DNA of 64,000 nucleotides from Mycobacteroides abscessus ATCC 19977. Lineage in GTDB: Bacteria; Actinomycetota; Actinomycetes; Mycobacteriales; Mycobacteriaceae. How positions within the stretch are numbered: the first letter of the stretch is position 1; the number at the start of each line of letters is the position of its first letter. The translations under genes and the position numbers were made by a program. This document shows positions 1 through 10,545 of this stretch, piece after piece. The notes beneath the pieces were generated by a model, which was not told where the DNA came from, searched no databases, and was given only the letters and a program-made list of their open reading frames with translations. The stretch is from the NCBI RefSeq assembly GCF_000069185.1, contig NC_010397.1, positions 1,178,001 to 1,242,000 on the forward strand, given 5' to 3'.

Positions 1-554
1 GGGTCGTCGGCGCAGGCCTGGATGCAGATATCACCGCCGCAGCGGGCCGGATCCAGCTTCTCGTTGCGGAACTTGGGCAGTTCCTGCAGTGGTGGGGGCA
101 GTTTGTCGGCGATACCGAATCGGTCCACCCCGTCCTTGCGGAAGAAAGAGGGGCCGAAGCCGATCGTCAGGGTTAGCGCCGAGGCAGCCAGGTCCAATGC
201 TTCGCCGGTGTCCGTGGGCGGCGAATAGGGATTGCCGTCCACCGCACCGCCGGATGTGGTCTCCTCGCCCCGAGTCATCCGATCGGCCATCTCGGTCCAC
301 TGGCGCAGCATGGCCTGTACCTCGCCGCGGGTCGCGTTGGGCATGACATCGAAGGCGCAGAAGTGCATCCGGTCCTGCGCCGGGGTCACGATCCCGGCCT
401 GATGGTCGCCGCGGAACGGGACCTTGACGTTGACCGGTCCGGTGCTGGCCGCGCTCGCGCGACCACCCAACACCCCCGCCCCGGCGGCTCCGGCGACGGC
501 GGCGGTGACTCCTGCCGCGCCCAGCAGCTTGCGGCGGTTGAGCCCCGTGCTCAC
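1..554 (-). CDS. efeB: Deferrochelatase/peroxidase EfeB (Dyp-type), 5' part only
   Basis: N-terminal part of EfeB, the periplasmic haem peroxidase of the EfeUOB iron-uptake system; the rest lies beyond the window start. Reading from GTG at 554 the protein begins with a twin-arginine signal (NRRKLLGAAG followed by an Ala/Gly-rich hydrophobic stretch), then a mature part typical of EfeB (VPFRGDHQAGI, MHFCAFDV). The haem-binding region is not visible. The GTG at 554 has an AGAG-type ribosome site; an in-frame GTG at 599 would overlap efeO. It lies just downstream of efeO in the same operon. The family call is firm, the exact start less so. Confidence 0.88.
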   Translation of the reverse strand, partial: MSTGLNRRKLLGAAGVTAAVAGAAGAGVLGGRASAASTGPVNVKVPFRGDHQAGIVTPAQDRMHFCAFDVMPNATRGEVQAMLRQWTEMADRMTRGEETTSGGAVDGNPYSPPTDTGEALDLAASALTLTIGFGPSFFRKDGVDRFGIADKLPPPLQELPKFRNEKLDPARCGGDICIQACADD

Positions 555-579
555 GCTGGGCTCTCTGCGTGCACGCCGC

Positions 580-1734
580 TCATCGTCCGGCGATGACACC
601 TTGTACCTCGCTGACCTCCTTGGACAACGCGTCAATGGCATGTGCCAATTCGATGCGCTGATCTTGAGTCACCGTGTCGTAGAAGACGAATCCATCGCCC
701 TTGCGGTACTTGCCCAGGAGGGCGTCGACTTCCTTGAAGCGCTTGTCGATCGCTTGTCCCAGTTCAGGCTTGCGTTCATCGAGAATCGGCCGCACGGTCG
801 CGACGGCGTTCTGTGAGCCGTCGAGGTTGGCCTGGAAGTCCCACAGGTCGGTGTGGCTGAAGGTCTCTTCCTCGCCCGAGATCTTCGTCCTGGCCACCTC
901 GTCGAGCAGAGTCTGCGCGCCACCGGCGATCTTGGTGGTGTTGATGTCGAAATCCTTGGCCCGCACTCCGTCCGAGAGTTCCTTGATGTCCTTGAGCAGC
1001 TGATCGGCGATCGCATTGGTGTCCGGCTGTAGGCCGGTCACCCACAGGTCCTTCTCCAGTCGGTGATAGCCGGTCCATTTCTCGCCGGGCTGAAGATCGG
1101 CCTCGCGCAAGTCGATTCGTGGGTCGAGATCGTTCGGGAAGGCTTCGGCCACCGGCTCGATCCGTTCGTAGTACACGCGGCTGGTCGGGTACTGAGCCTT
1201 GGCGGAGGCGATGTCCTTGGCTTTGACCGCGGCCACGAACTTGGCTGCGGCCTCGCTCAGGGCGTCGACCTGGCTGATCACGTAGCCGCGGTAGCGGTCG
1301 GTGGCGTCCTTGAACTTGCCTTCGGCGTCCAGTTTCACCGCGGCTCCGGTGATCGTGAGGTCGCCGCGGATGCCGTCGCCGATCATGCCTGGCTTGCAGG
1401 CGGTCTGGTATGTGCCGGGTTCGGTGAACTGCACGATGAGCTTGCGGCTGATGCCCGAGCCGATGTTTTCGACCTCGCCGAGGGCACGGTCGCCCTTGTC
1501 GTAGACGTAGAACTCGGTCACCTTCGAGCCATTGTTGGTCACGTTGAAAGTGACTGGGCCCGTGGTTCCCTCGGTCTTGGACAGCTGGCAGCTGGAGTCG
1601 GTCGCGGTGACCGTGATCTCCTGGCCACCGCCCGCGGCACCGCCCTGGGCAGGCTCCTTGGGAGTGCATCCGGCCAGCGTGGTGCCGGCGGCCACCGCAA
1701 GTGCGGCACCAACATAGGCAAGTGACGGTTTCAT
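580..1734 (-). CDS. efeO: Iron uptake lipoprotein EfeO (cupredoxin + M75-like domain)
   Basis: Periplasmic component of the EfeUOB ferrous-iron transporter, 384 aa. The ATG at 1734 starts a lipoprotein signal with lipobox LAGC (Cys23). Residues about 38-130 form the cupredoxin-like domain; about 145-380 form the M75/imelysin-like domain, with its HxxE metal motif at His224-Glu227 (HRLE). The start overlaps the efeU stop by 4 nt, which implies translational coupling. A longer reading frame begins at 1905, but it lies inside efeU and would bury the signal peptide, so 1734 is preferred. Confidence 0.93.
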   Translation of the reverse strand: MKPSLAYVGAALAVAAGTTLAGCTPKEPAQGGAAGGGQEITVTATDSSCQLSKTEGTTGPVTFNVTNNGSKVTEFYVYDKGDRALGEVENIGSGISRKLIVQFTEPGTYQTACKPGMIGDGIRGDLTITGAAVKLDAEGKFKDATDRYRGYVISQVDALSEAAAKFVAAVKAKDIASAKAQYPTSRVYYERIEPVAEAFPNDLDPRIDLREADLQPGEKWTGYHRLEKDLWVTGLQPDTNAIADQLLKDIKELSDGVRAKDFDINTTKIAGGAQTLLDEVARTKISGEEETFSHTDLWDFQANLDGSQNAVATVRPILDERKPELGQAIDKRFKEVDALLGKYRKGDGFVFYDTVTQDQRIELAHAIDALSKEVSEVQGVIAGR

Positions 1735-2621
1735 CCAGCGGTCCTCTCGGGTTGGGCTTGGGGAGTATTGGCCTTGGGCGCGACGGCCACCGGGCGCAGG
1801 AACAGGCCGAGCACGAGCACCAGATAGATGATCCAGCCCGCCAGCTGTAGCACCGTCGGGGTCGGGGTCACGTTGAAGATTCCGCGCAGCAGTTCCCCGT
1901 ACCACGCGCTCCAGTCGAACCAGTCGGTGATGTCAAAGGCCTTCTGTGACAGGCCTGGCAGCCATCCGACTGTCTGTAGAGCGCCGATGCCATAGGAGAG
2001 GATCCCGGCGGCGACAATCACCAGGAAGGCGCCCGTGTACTTGAAGAACTTGCCCAGGTTGATCTTGATCGCACCGCGGTACATGCCATAGGACAACGCC
2101 GCGGCGACAGCGACTCCGGTGACCAGTCCTGCCAGGGGCCAGGCGGTTTCGGCCTTGGCGTAGCCCACCATGAAGAGTGCGGTCTCCACGCCTTCGCGTC
2201 CGACGGACAAAAAGGCCACGGTCAGGACGGCGAGTGCGCCGGCCTCGAGCGCCTGGGCCATGCCGTGGCGTAGGTCCCCGGCGATGCTGGCCGCCGCGGT
2301 GCGCATCCACAGCACCATGGTGGTGACGATGGCGACCGCGACCAGCGAGGCCACTCCGGCAATGGCTTCCGCGCCCAGATCGCTGATGGTGTTGCTGCCA
2401 AGATGGATCGTCAGGAAGATGATCAGTGTCATCGCGACGGCACCGGCCACACCGAGCCACACCCAGCGCAGCGCATCGCGACGGTTGGACTTCACCAGGA
2501 ACGCGACCAGGATCATCACGACGATCCCGCATTCGAGTCCTTCGCGCAGTCCGATGAGACCGCTACTGAAGTATTGCGAGAAGCTTGTCGGCCCGTCGGC
2601 TAGGACGCCGATACTGCGCAT
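1731..2621 (-). CDS. efeU: Ferrous iron permease EfeU (FTR1 family)
   Basis: Integral-membrane permease of the EfeUOB system, 296 aa, about seven predicted membrane segments. The two diagnostic REGLE-type iron motifs are visible: REGLE in the first helix (near residue 27) and REGVE in a later helix (SVGREGVETALF). The ATG at 2621 is preceded by an AAGGA ribosome site 9 nt away. It is the first gene of the operon efeU-efeO-efeB, transcribed leftwards from a region carrying an IdeR-like palindrome, which suggests induction when iron is limiting. Confidence 0.94.
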   Translation of the reverse strand: MRSIGVLADGPTSFSQYFSSGLIGLREGLECGIVVMILVAFLVKSNRRDALRWVWLGVAGAVAMTLIIFLTIHLGSNTISDLGAEAIAGVASLVAVAIVTTMVLWMRTAAASIAGDLRHGMAQALEAGALAVLTVAFLSVGREGVETALFMVGYAKAETAWPLAGLVTGVAVAAALSYGMYRGAIKINLGKFFKYTGAFLVIVAAGILSYGIGALQTVGWLPGLSQKAFDITDWFDWSAWYGELLRGIFNVTPTPTVLQLAGWIIYLVLVLGLFLRPVAVAPKANTPQAQPERTAG

Positions 2622-2649
2622 GTCCAGGGTCCTTTTCCTCCATTGGACT

Positions 2650-2661
2650 TTGGCTAGCCAA
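2650..2661. promoter_or_regulatory. 12-bp perfect palindrome upstream of efeU
   Basis: TTGGCTAGCCAA is a perfect palindrome 29 bp upstream of the efeU start and 12 bp from the IdeR-like box. It resembles the core of an iron box and could be a second regulator site. It is short, so chance is possible. Confidence 0.3.
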
Positions 2662-2673
2662 CGCTTGCCAAGG

Positions 2674-2692
2674 TGCGGCTGACCTTACCTGA
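2674..2692 (-). promoter_or_regulatory. Candidate IdeR (iron box) site upstream of efeU
   Basis: On the minus strand TCAGGTAAGGTCAGCCGCA matches 13 of 19 positions of the mycobacterial iron box TTAGGTWAGGCTWACCTAA, including the whole AGGTAAGG half. It lies about 55 bp upstream of the efeU start. Iron control of efeUOB is expected biologically; binding is inference. Confidence 0.42.
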
Positions 2693-2783
2693 AACAGGGG
2701 CGGGAGAGCAGCGGCTGCGCGGGCAAGTGGCCAGCTCATGCGACGATGGAGGGCAATCCATCGCACCGTCTAGGAGTTCTGTC

Positions 2784-4891
<2,108 letters not shown>

Positions 4892-4913
4892 CCGGTTCTG
4901 CTGAGGCCGATCC

Positions 4914-5555
4914 ATGGCGGATTCGAAGCGCCGCCCCGCGTCCGGTAGGTCGCGGGGGCCGGCCCCGGCTGCGCGTAAGCGGACGCCGGTCAAGCGTCCG
5001 GTGCAGAAGGTTGTCCGGGGGCCTGCCCGTAGCGGCCCCGCGGCGCCGGCCAAGGCGACCAAGTCCGGCGGGGCCTCCAGCGCGGTGGCCGCCTCGATCG
5101 AACGCAGTGCCGAGCATCAATCCGAACAGCGCCTCGGTTCTACCGCGCGGCGCGCGGCCATCTTGGCGGCGGTGGTGTGTGCCTTGACCTTGACCGTTGC
5201 CGGTCCGGTACGCACCTACTTCTCCCAGCAGGCCGAGAAGAGTCAGCTGGCCGCGGCGGAGGCCCAACTGCGCGACCAGATTTCCTCCCTCGAGGACAAG
5301 AAGCGCCGGCTGGCCGATCCGGCCTATATCGCGGCCCAGGCGCGTGAGCGGCTGGGTTTCGTGATGCCCGGTGAGGTGCCGTTCCAGGTGCAGCTGCCGA
5401 ACACCCCCGTCGACGTCAAGCCGCAGGGCCAGGGGCCGGTGGACACCGGCAATCCCTGGTACACCAACCTGTGGCACAACATCGCCGACTCGCCGACTGT
5501 CGTCCCGACCCCACCGCCCGCCGTTCCGCCCGCACCCCCGGCGCCGCACCCGTGA
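4914..5555 (+). CDS. FtsB/DivIC-type septum formation initiator
   Basis: Single-pass cell-division protein of the FtsB/DivIC family, 213 aa, homologous to Rv1024. It has a basic, Pro/Ala-rich cytoplasmic N-terminus (about 1-80), one membrane helix (about 83-102), then a coiled coil (QLAAAEAQLRDQISSLEDKK) and the conserved DPAYIAAQARERLGFV block. A Pro-rich tail ends the protein. It lies 22 nt after eno and overlaps the next gene by 4 nt, so the block is probably co-transcribed. Confidence 0.9.
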   Translation: MADSKRRPASGRSRGPAPAARKRTPVKRPVQKVVRGPARSGPAAPAKATKSGGASSAVAASIERSAEHQSEQRLGSTARRAAILAAVVCALTLTVAGPVRTYFSQQAEKSQLAAAEAQLRDQISSLEDKKRRLADPAYIAAQARERLGFVMPGEVPFQVQLPNTPVDVKPQGQGPVDTGNPWYTNLWHNIADSPTVVPTPPPAVPPAPPAPHP

Positions 5556-6034
5556 TCTCAGACGACGATATCGCGGCGGTCACAGCGCAATTGGGCCGCG
5601 CGCCGCGAGGAATGCTGGAGGTCTCGTACCGTTGTCCCAACGGTGAGCCCGCCGTCGTGAAGACGGCACCGCGGCTACCCGACGGCACGCCGTTCCCCAC
5701 GCTCTATTACCTGACGCATCCAGCGCTCACGGCTGCGGCCAGCCGGCTGGAGTCGGGCGGCCTGATGCGTGAAATGACCGAACGCCTTGCCGTGGACGAG
5801 GAATTGGCGGCCGCCTATCGGCGGGCGCACGAGAGCTACCTCGCCGAGCGTGATGCCATCGAACCGCTCGGAACCACCGTCACCGCAGGTGGCATGCCCG
5901 ACAGGGTCAAGTGCCTGCACGTGTTGATCGGGCACTCGCTGGCCGTGGGCCCGGGGGTGAACCCGTTGGGCGACGAGGCGATTCGTGAGCTGGCGGGCAC
6001 CATGCCCGGTGTGCTTCCCGAGGCCTGGGAGTGA
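5552..6034 (+). CDS. DUF501 family protein
   Basis: 160-aa protein of the DUF501 family (Rv1025 homologue), function unknown. GTG at 5552 overlaps the ftsB stop (GTGA). Visible conserved features are GMLEVSYRCPNGEPAVVKTAPRL, PTLYYLTHP, and CLHVLIGHSLAVGPGVNPLGDEA near the C-terminus; the Cys/His residues there could bind a ligand or metal. It is followed with a 4-nt overlap by the exopolyphosphatase-like gene, an arrangement conserved across actinobacteria. Confidence 0.88.
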   Translation: MISDDDIAAVTAQLGRAPRGMLEVSYRCPNGEPAVVKTAPRLPDGTPFPTLYYLTHPALTAAASRLESGGLMREMTERLAVDEELAAAYRRAHESYLAERDAIEPLGTTVTAGGMPDRVKCLHVLIGHSLAVGPGVNPLGDEAIRELAGTMPGVLPEAWE

Positions 6035-6975
6035 CGCGGGTTGCCGCCGTCGATTGCGGTACCAACTCGATTCGTCTGCTGGTCTCGGATATCGACGACT
6101 CCGGGCGGCTGACCGATGTGCACCGCGAGATGCGGATTGTGCGCCTCGGTCAGGGTGTGGACGCGACAGGGGAGTTCGCGCCGGAGGCCATCGAGCGCAC
6201 CCGGGCGGCACTGGCCGCGTACACCCAGCTGATGACATCGCTGGGGGTAGAGCGGGTCCGCATGGTCGCCACGTCCGCCGCGCGTGATGTCTCCAACCGT
6301 GACGTATTTTTCGCGATGACTGCCGAGCTGCTCGGGGCGGTGATTCCGGGCGCCATCGCGGAGGTCATCACCGGCACCGAGGAGGCGGCGCTGTCCTTCG
6401 CCGGCGCGGTGGGGGAGCTGGATCCGGCGGCGGCACCCTTCGTGGTGGTCGATCTGGGCGGTGGGTCCACCGAAACGGTGATCGGTGACAGTAGCGGCGT
6501 CGAGGCCAGTTTTTCGGCCGATATCGGTTGCGTACGCCTCACGGAACGGTGTCTGCATTCGGATCCCCCCGTCGCCGACGAGATCGCGGCGGCACGCGAG
6601 GCGGTCCGTGCACAGTTGGCGCGGACCTTCGAGGTGGTGCCGGTGCGGACGGCACACACCTGGGTGGGGGTGGCGGGCACCTTCACCACCTTGGCGGCGC
6701 TGGCACACCGGCTCGACGTGTACGACCCTGCCGCGATCCATCTCTCGCGAGTGCCGCTAAGCCGTCTGGCCGAAGTGACGTCTTCGTTGATCGCGATGCC
6801 CCGAGCGCAGCGGGCAGCTCTCGGGCCCATGCACGAGGGCCGTGTCGATGTCATCGGGGGCGGCTCCATCGTCGTGGAGGAATTGGCGCGCGAGTTGTCT
6901 GAGCGTGCGGGGATTACCGAGCTGGTGGTCAGTGAGCACGACATCCTCGACGGCATCGCGATATCTTTGCGGTAG
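6031..6975 (+). CDS. Ppx/GppA family exopolyphosphatase
   Basis: Ppx/GppA phosphatase, 314 aa, of the sugar-kinase/Hsp70/actin fold, like Rv1026 (Ppx2). Expected to hydrolyse polyphosphate and/or the pppGpp 5'-phosphate. The GTG at 6031 overlaps the DUF501 stop. The N-terminal phosphate-binding motif DCGTNSIRLLV and the second loop VDLGGGSTE are present. This is the short, single-lobe version without the C-terminal HD domain. It closes the lpqU-eno operon-like block. Confidence 0.9.
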   Translation: MTRVAAVDCGTNSIRLLVSDIDDSGRLTDVHREMRIVRLGQGVDATGEFAPEAIERTRAALAAYTQLMTSLGVERVRMVATSAARDVSNRDVFFAMTAELLGAVIPGAIAEVITGTEEAALSFAGAVGELDPAAAPFVVVDLGGGSTETVIGDSSGVEASFSADIGCVRLTERCLHSDPPVADEIAAAREAVRAQLARTFEVVPVRTAHTWVGVAGTFTTLAALAHRLDVYDPAAIHLSRVPLSRLAEVTSSLIAMPRAQRAALGPMHEGRVDVIGGGSIVVEELARELSERAGITELVVSEHDILDGIAISLR

Positions 6976-7052
6976 CTCGCCCGATTCCACCCCTTGTGAG
7001 CTGAGTCACAGTTGACATTCTTCATGCTCCACGACTTGACGCATGAGGAAAA

Positions 7053-7077
7053 TCAACTGACAGTTGAGATATCAACT
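7053..7077. promoter_or_regulatory. Palindromic operator candidate upstream of hydrolase/TauE pair
   Basis: TCAACTGACAGTTGA (7053-7067) is a perfect inverted repeat with 7-bp arms. It overlaps a second repeat, AGTTGA-GATA-TCAACT (7062-7077). The half-site ATCAACT therefore recurs about two helical turns apart. It lies about 95 bp upstream of the gene starting at 7170. It is probably a repressor site; the regulator is not identifiable here. Confidence 0.5.
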
Positions 7078-7169
7078 CAATCTCATAACGGTTGGTTGAA
7101 GGGACGCAGCGCCGCGTACGAGCCCGGATCAGCAAATGTTTGATTAGGTGCGGAAGGTTTGGTTTCCTC

Positions 7170-8060
7170 GTGTCAACTTCCATGTCGAAGGCCGAAGTAC
7201 GCGAAATCGGCGTTTCGGAGACGGGTTTCGTCCGGCGGCCCGACCCCGATGGGGCCGCGGTCGCTTACCGCACCTATGGGCGTTCCCGGCCCGGTGTGGT
7301 CGACGTCGTGCTGGTGCACGGCAGCTTGCAGAACTCGGCGGTGTGGTCCAAACATGGCTACATCGCGCAGCTGTCTCAGCAGTACCGGGTGACCACCATC
7401 GATGTGCGCGGCCACGGCGCCAGTGAGAAGCCGGACCACCCGGGTGGGTATGCCATCGCGTCCTCGGCGCGGGACGTCTGTGCCGTGCTGGACCATCTGC
7501 AGGTGCATCAGGCGCACTACCTCGGGTACTCGTTGGGCGGTCGAATCGGTCTGACCCTGGCGGCCACTGCGCCCGAGCGCCTCACCTCGTTGGTGGTGGC
7601 AGGTTCCTCGCACCGCCCGCAGCGTGGTGCGGTGGATGTCTTGATCTTCCCGAATGCCATTCGCGTGGTAGAAGAATCGGGGCTCCCCGCCTTCATCGAC
7701 GGTTGGGAATCGCATCGCGGGCAACGCATGGCGTCGGGTTTCCGGGCGACGATCGAGGCATTAGGGCAACGCGGACTGGCTGCCTTGCTGCGTCAGTGGG
7801 ACGACGAGCCGGGCGTCACCGAAGAGGCTCTGCTCCAGATCGAGACGCCCACACTGTTTTTCGCAGGCTCCGAGGATCCCATGCGGCTGGCCGAATCGCG
7901 GGAGGCCGCGGTGCGGATGCCGCGTGCGTACTTTGCCCTGTTGGAAGGATGCAATCACGGCCAAACGGTGACGATGCGCGAGCGGATTCTGGACCGTGCC
8001 GAGGCGTTCTTCCGCCTGTCTGAGTTCTCTGATATCGAGAAGCTTCGGGTGGCCGGATGA
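7170..8060 (+). CDS. Alpha/beta-fold hydrolase
   Basis: Alpha/beta hydrolase of about 296 aa, substrate unknown. Counting from GTG 7170, the oxyanion segment is LVHGS, the nucleophile is Ser121 in GYSLGGR, the acid Asp236 in GSEDPMRL and the base His263 in GCNHGQT. DVRGHGASEK is a typical strand-4 motif. Start is uncertain: GTG 7170 or ATG 7182. It overlaps the next gene by 4 nt, so the two are probably one operon under the upstream palindrome. Confidence 0.85.
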   Translation: MSTSMSKAEVREIGVSETGFVRRPDPDGAAVAYRTYGRSRPGVVDVVLVHGSLQNSAVWSKHGYIAQLSQQYRVTTIDVRGHGASEKPDHPGGYAIASSARDVCAVLDHLQVHQAHYLGYSLGGRIGLTLAATAPERLTSLVVAGSSHRPQRGAVDVLIFPNAIRVVEESGLPAFIDGWESHRGQRMASGFRATIEALGQRGLAALLRQWDDEPGVTEEALLQIETPTLFFAGSEDPMRLAESREAAVRMPRAYFALLEGCNHGQTVTMRERILDRAEAFFRLSEFSDIEKLRVAG

Positions 8061-8914
8061 CCGAGCGCCCCGGAGTGGGGACCCTGGCACGGATCGGCGT
8101 GCTGGGTGGTATGTCGGGTGGCCTGCTCGGTGGTGGCACGGGCGTGATCACCGTTCCGTCGCTGGCGCGGGCAACTACCTTGAGCCGGGCGGTCATTCAT
8201 GGCACCGCCACGCTGCCCAATGTCTCTGCCGCGATTGCGGGCAGCACCGTCTACGCGCTACACGGCGCCAAGGTCGACGTGGTGGCAGGCGCCGGGTTGA
8301 TGGCGGGCGGCGTGATCGGTGCGGTGGTGGGAGCCAAGCTGGTTGCCCGCATCCCGGAGTGGATTCTGAAGGCGCTGTTCGTCTTCGTCCTGCTTGCCAC
8401 CGCCGCGAAACTGCTGTTGAGTGCCGCGGGAATAGATCCATCCGCGGGTGAGGCCTTGTTGCCCGAGGGGGTGCTCGCACACGTGCCGTCGGTGATCGCC
8501 ATCGGGGCGGTGGTCGGCTTCGTGGTGGGTGCGTGGTCGGCCGCGCTGGGATTGGGCGGCGGCCTGCTCACGGTGCCGGCAATGCTGGTGCTCTTCGGCT
8601 CCGAGCTGCATGTGGCAGAGGGCACCTCGTTGATGGTCATGTTGCCCAATGCGCTTGTCGCGGCGACCACGCACCTGCGACAGGGCACCGCCGATGCCCC
8701 GATCGGGTTCCGGTTGGCGGCCTTCGCCTTGCCCGGCACTGTGATTGGGGCGCTATTGGCACTGGCGCTCAACGCGCGCTGGTTGGCGCTGGTCTTCGGT
8801 TCTTATCTGGTGTTCATCGCGGTCCGTGAGATCGTGCGGGCCATCCGGACCGCGGCGGCTAAGACGAAGAAATCAGGTCCGGCGCCGGTGCCGCAGGTGT
8901 GCGTCGGCGGTTGA
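8057..8914 (+). CDS. TauE/SafE (DUF81) sulfite-exporter family membrane protein
   Basis: 285-aa polytopic membrane protein with about eight helices and two internally similar halves, each with a glycine-rich GGLLGGGTGVITVPSL or GLGGGLLTVPAML motif, the hallmark of the TauE/SafE family. These export sulfite, sulfoacetate or similar organic anions; the substrate here is unknown. ATG 8057 overlaps the preceding stop. Its last 56 nt overlap, in convergent orientation, the 3' end of the gene on the other strand. Confidence 0.87.
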   Translation: MTERPGVGTLARIGVLGGMSGGLLGGGTGVITVPSLARATTLSRAVIHGTATLPNVSAAIAGSTVYALHGAKVDVVAGAGLMAGGVIGAVVGAKLVARIPEWILKALFVFVLLATAAKLLLSAAGIDPSAGEALLPEGVLAHVPSVIAIGAVVGFVVGAWSAALGLGGGLLTVPAMLVLFGSELHVAEGTSLMVMLPNALVAATTHLRQGTADAPIGFRLAAFALPGTVIGALLALALNARWLALVFGSYLVFIAVREIVRAIRTAAAKTKKSGPAPVPQVCVGG

Positions 8915-10028
8915 TCTGCTGGAGTTCGCGCGAGACGTCTAGCAGCCAGCGCAGTTCTTGCTTGCGGTTCGCGCCCGGAACTTCGCCGATGATCTTGGCG
9001 CCCGAGCTTTTCTCTGCCCGCGGTGCCGTGCGCTGTTGTTCGATGGCCGAATGGATCTGTCCCGCCGCCGAGGTCGACGAGGTGTCCTCGGCCACGTAGG
9101 GGCGAATGGCGCTCAGACCGTCGCGAATCTCGACGATTCTGCGGTAGAGCCGATAGTTGTGATCACCGATCGCGGCGCTGGGGGGTGCCAGCGCGATCTG
9201 GGTGTTGCCTTCATACAGTGCGGTCCACAGCGGTTCGAGCTGGCGGTGCCAGCGGTAGGTTTGGATGCGTTGGCGTGCCGAGGAGACCAACTGCGAGAAC
9301 GACGGTCCCGCAAGCCCTATCACGATCAGGATCTGCCCTATCGTGGCGGCCAGTGGGGCCAGACGCTGCCAGGAGTAGCTGTCGTTGGTGATCATGCCGT
9401 AGATCGCCGAATGTGCCCGCATGATGCAGAACGCCAGGCACATGGTGGCACCGGCCGCGGTGAGGAGCATGCTGCGCCGCAGCCACGCGACGTCGTGAAA
9501 ACGGGCGTACTGCAGGCATTTGATGATGATCAGCAGTGCGCCCAAGCCGTAGGTGATCAGATAGATCAGCATGTACGCGACCCATGCGGGCTTGTTGCCG
9601 TGCGAAGCGTAGAAGTCTTGTGGCAGTTCGGAAGTGGGGGCCACAAACCAGCAGAGCGTGAGCGCGCCGCCGATGGCTACCGCCATGCCGACCCATAGCC
9701 GTGCGCGCTGCACCGCCCGGGGCCCGGATTCACCCCAGAAGGTGATGACCGTGAGGACGCATGCGGTCCAGGCCATGCCGCCGGAAAGGTTCAAGACGAG
9801 CCGGCCCATGTTGTGCACGCCGACCAGGTTGTCGAATTTCTCGTACAGCGGTGGGGTGGCCAGGGTGACGGCGATCCCTTTGAAGAGGAACGACAACAGC
9901 AGTGCCACGGCGGCCGGCGGGCGCACCCGGGAGCGCAGCATGGCGGCGGCAACCACCACCACTGCGCCAAAGCTGAAGACGGCCGCGACCGAGTACGCCG
10001 AGGCGGAGTCTTCGAAAACTGACGTCAC
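8859..10028 (-). CDS. 7-TM membrane protein, MAB_1171c/DUF6545 family
   Basis: 389-aa membrane protein of the actinobacterial MAB_1171c (DUF6545) family, sometimes called a putative transporter; no function is established. About seven helices occupy residues 10-245, followed by a soluble C-terminal region of about 145 aa with an amphipathic, Arg-rich part (RQRIQTYRWHRQLEPLW). ATG 10028 overlaps the stop of the upstream protease gene by 4 nt, so both should be translated together. Linkage to an ImmA/IrrE protease and XRE regulator suggests it is the sensor, effector or protected target of that switch. Its 3' end overlaps the convergent TauE-like gene by 56 nt. Confidence 0.82.
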   Translation of the reverse strand: MTSVFEDSASAYSVAAVFSFGAVVVVAAAMLRSRVRPPAAVALLLSFLFKGIAVTLATPPLYEKFDNLVGVHNMGRLVLNLSGGMAWTACVLTVITFWGESGPRAVQRARLWVGMAVAIGGALTLCWFVAPTSELPQDFYASHGNKPAWVAYMLIYLITYGLGALLIIIKCLQYARFHDVAWLRRSMLLTAAGATMCLAFCIMRAHSAIYGMITNDSYSWQRLAPLAATIGQILIVIGLAGPSFSQLVSSARQRIQTYRWHRQLEPLWTALYEGNTQIALAPPSAAIGDHNYRLYRRIVEIRDGLSAIRPYVAEDTSSTSAAGQIHSAIEQQRTAPRAEKSSGAKIIGEVPGANRKQELRWLLDVSRELQQINRRRTPAAPAPDLISSS

Positions 10029-10543
10029 GGCGCCGCCGGCACGCCTTCCAAGGTCAGCGATGCCAGGATGCGCCGCAGGTTGGCGTTCGTGACGGCGATG
10101 GGGCGGTGGCTGTCCGGACTCACCCGCTGTCCCATCATGGAGGCCAGCATCTCCGCTTCCACTTCTTGGTCGTCCAGATACGTTTCACGACAAAGGACTT
10201 CGGCCAGCTCACGCTTGCTCGACGCTGTGTGCCCACACATCACGTGACTTAGCTCGTGCAGGATGATGTGCTCGCGATGCATGGTGGTCGTGTCGCTGTC
10301 GTACACCACGTAGTCGGTGGCATCGGTGCGAACCAACAGGCCGTGCACTCCACTGCCCGAGAGGGAGTAGGGGACGAGCTGGATATCGCGCCTGCTGAGC
10401 TCACTGGCGCGGGCGCGGATGTCCTCGACCGTGGTCAGCGAGTCAAGCCCCAGGTCTGAGAGTTTGCGTGCGCACTGCTGGTGGATCGCCTGAAGTTGGC
10501 GAGTGGACCGCAGATCTGTTGTCGCACAACGCATCTTCGGCAT
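10025..10543 (-). CDS. ImmA/IrrE family metallo-endopeptidase
   Basis: 172-aa zinc metallopeptidase of the ImmA/IrrE (COG2856) family. The HExxH motif is visible as His96-Glu97-Leu-Ser-His100 (LHELSHVMCGH). A downstream acidic helix (DDQEVEAEMLAS, Glu129 or Glu131) supplies the third zinc ligand. Known relatives cleave partner XRE repressors: ImmA acts on ImmR of ICEBs1 and IrrE on DdrO. Here an XRE gene lies immediately upstream (2-nt gap) and a 7-TM protein gene overlaps downstream. Cleavage of the neighbouring XRE protein is inferred from this linkage. Confidence 0.9.
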   Translation of the reverse strand: MPKMRCATTDLRSTRQLQAIHQQCARKLSDLGLDSLTTVEDIRARASELSRRDIQLVPYSLSGSGVHGLLVRTDATDYVVYDSDTTTMHREHIILHELSHVMCGHTASSKRELAEVLCRETYLDDQEVEAEMLASMMGQRVSPDSHRPIAVTNANLRRILASLTLEGVPAAP

Positions 10544-10545
10544 GA

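Noticed and set aside
1735..1905. Longer N-terminus for EfeO
   Set aside because: It lies inside efeU and would move the lipobox away from the N-terminus.
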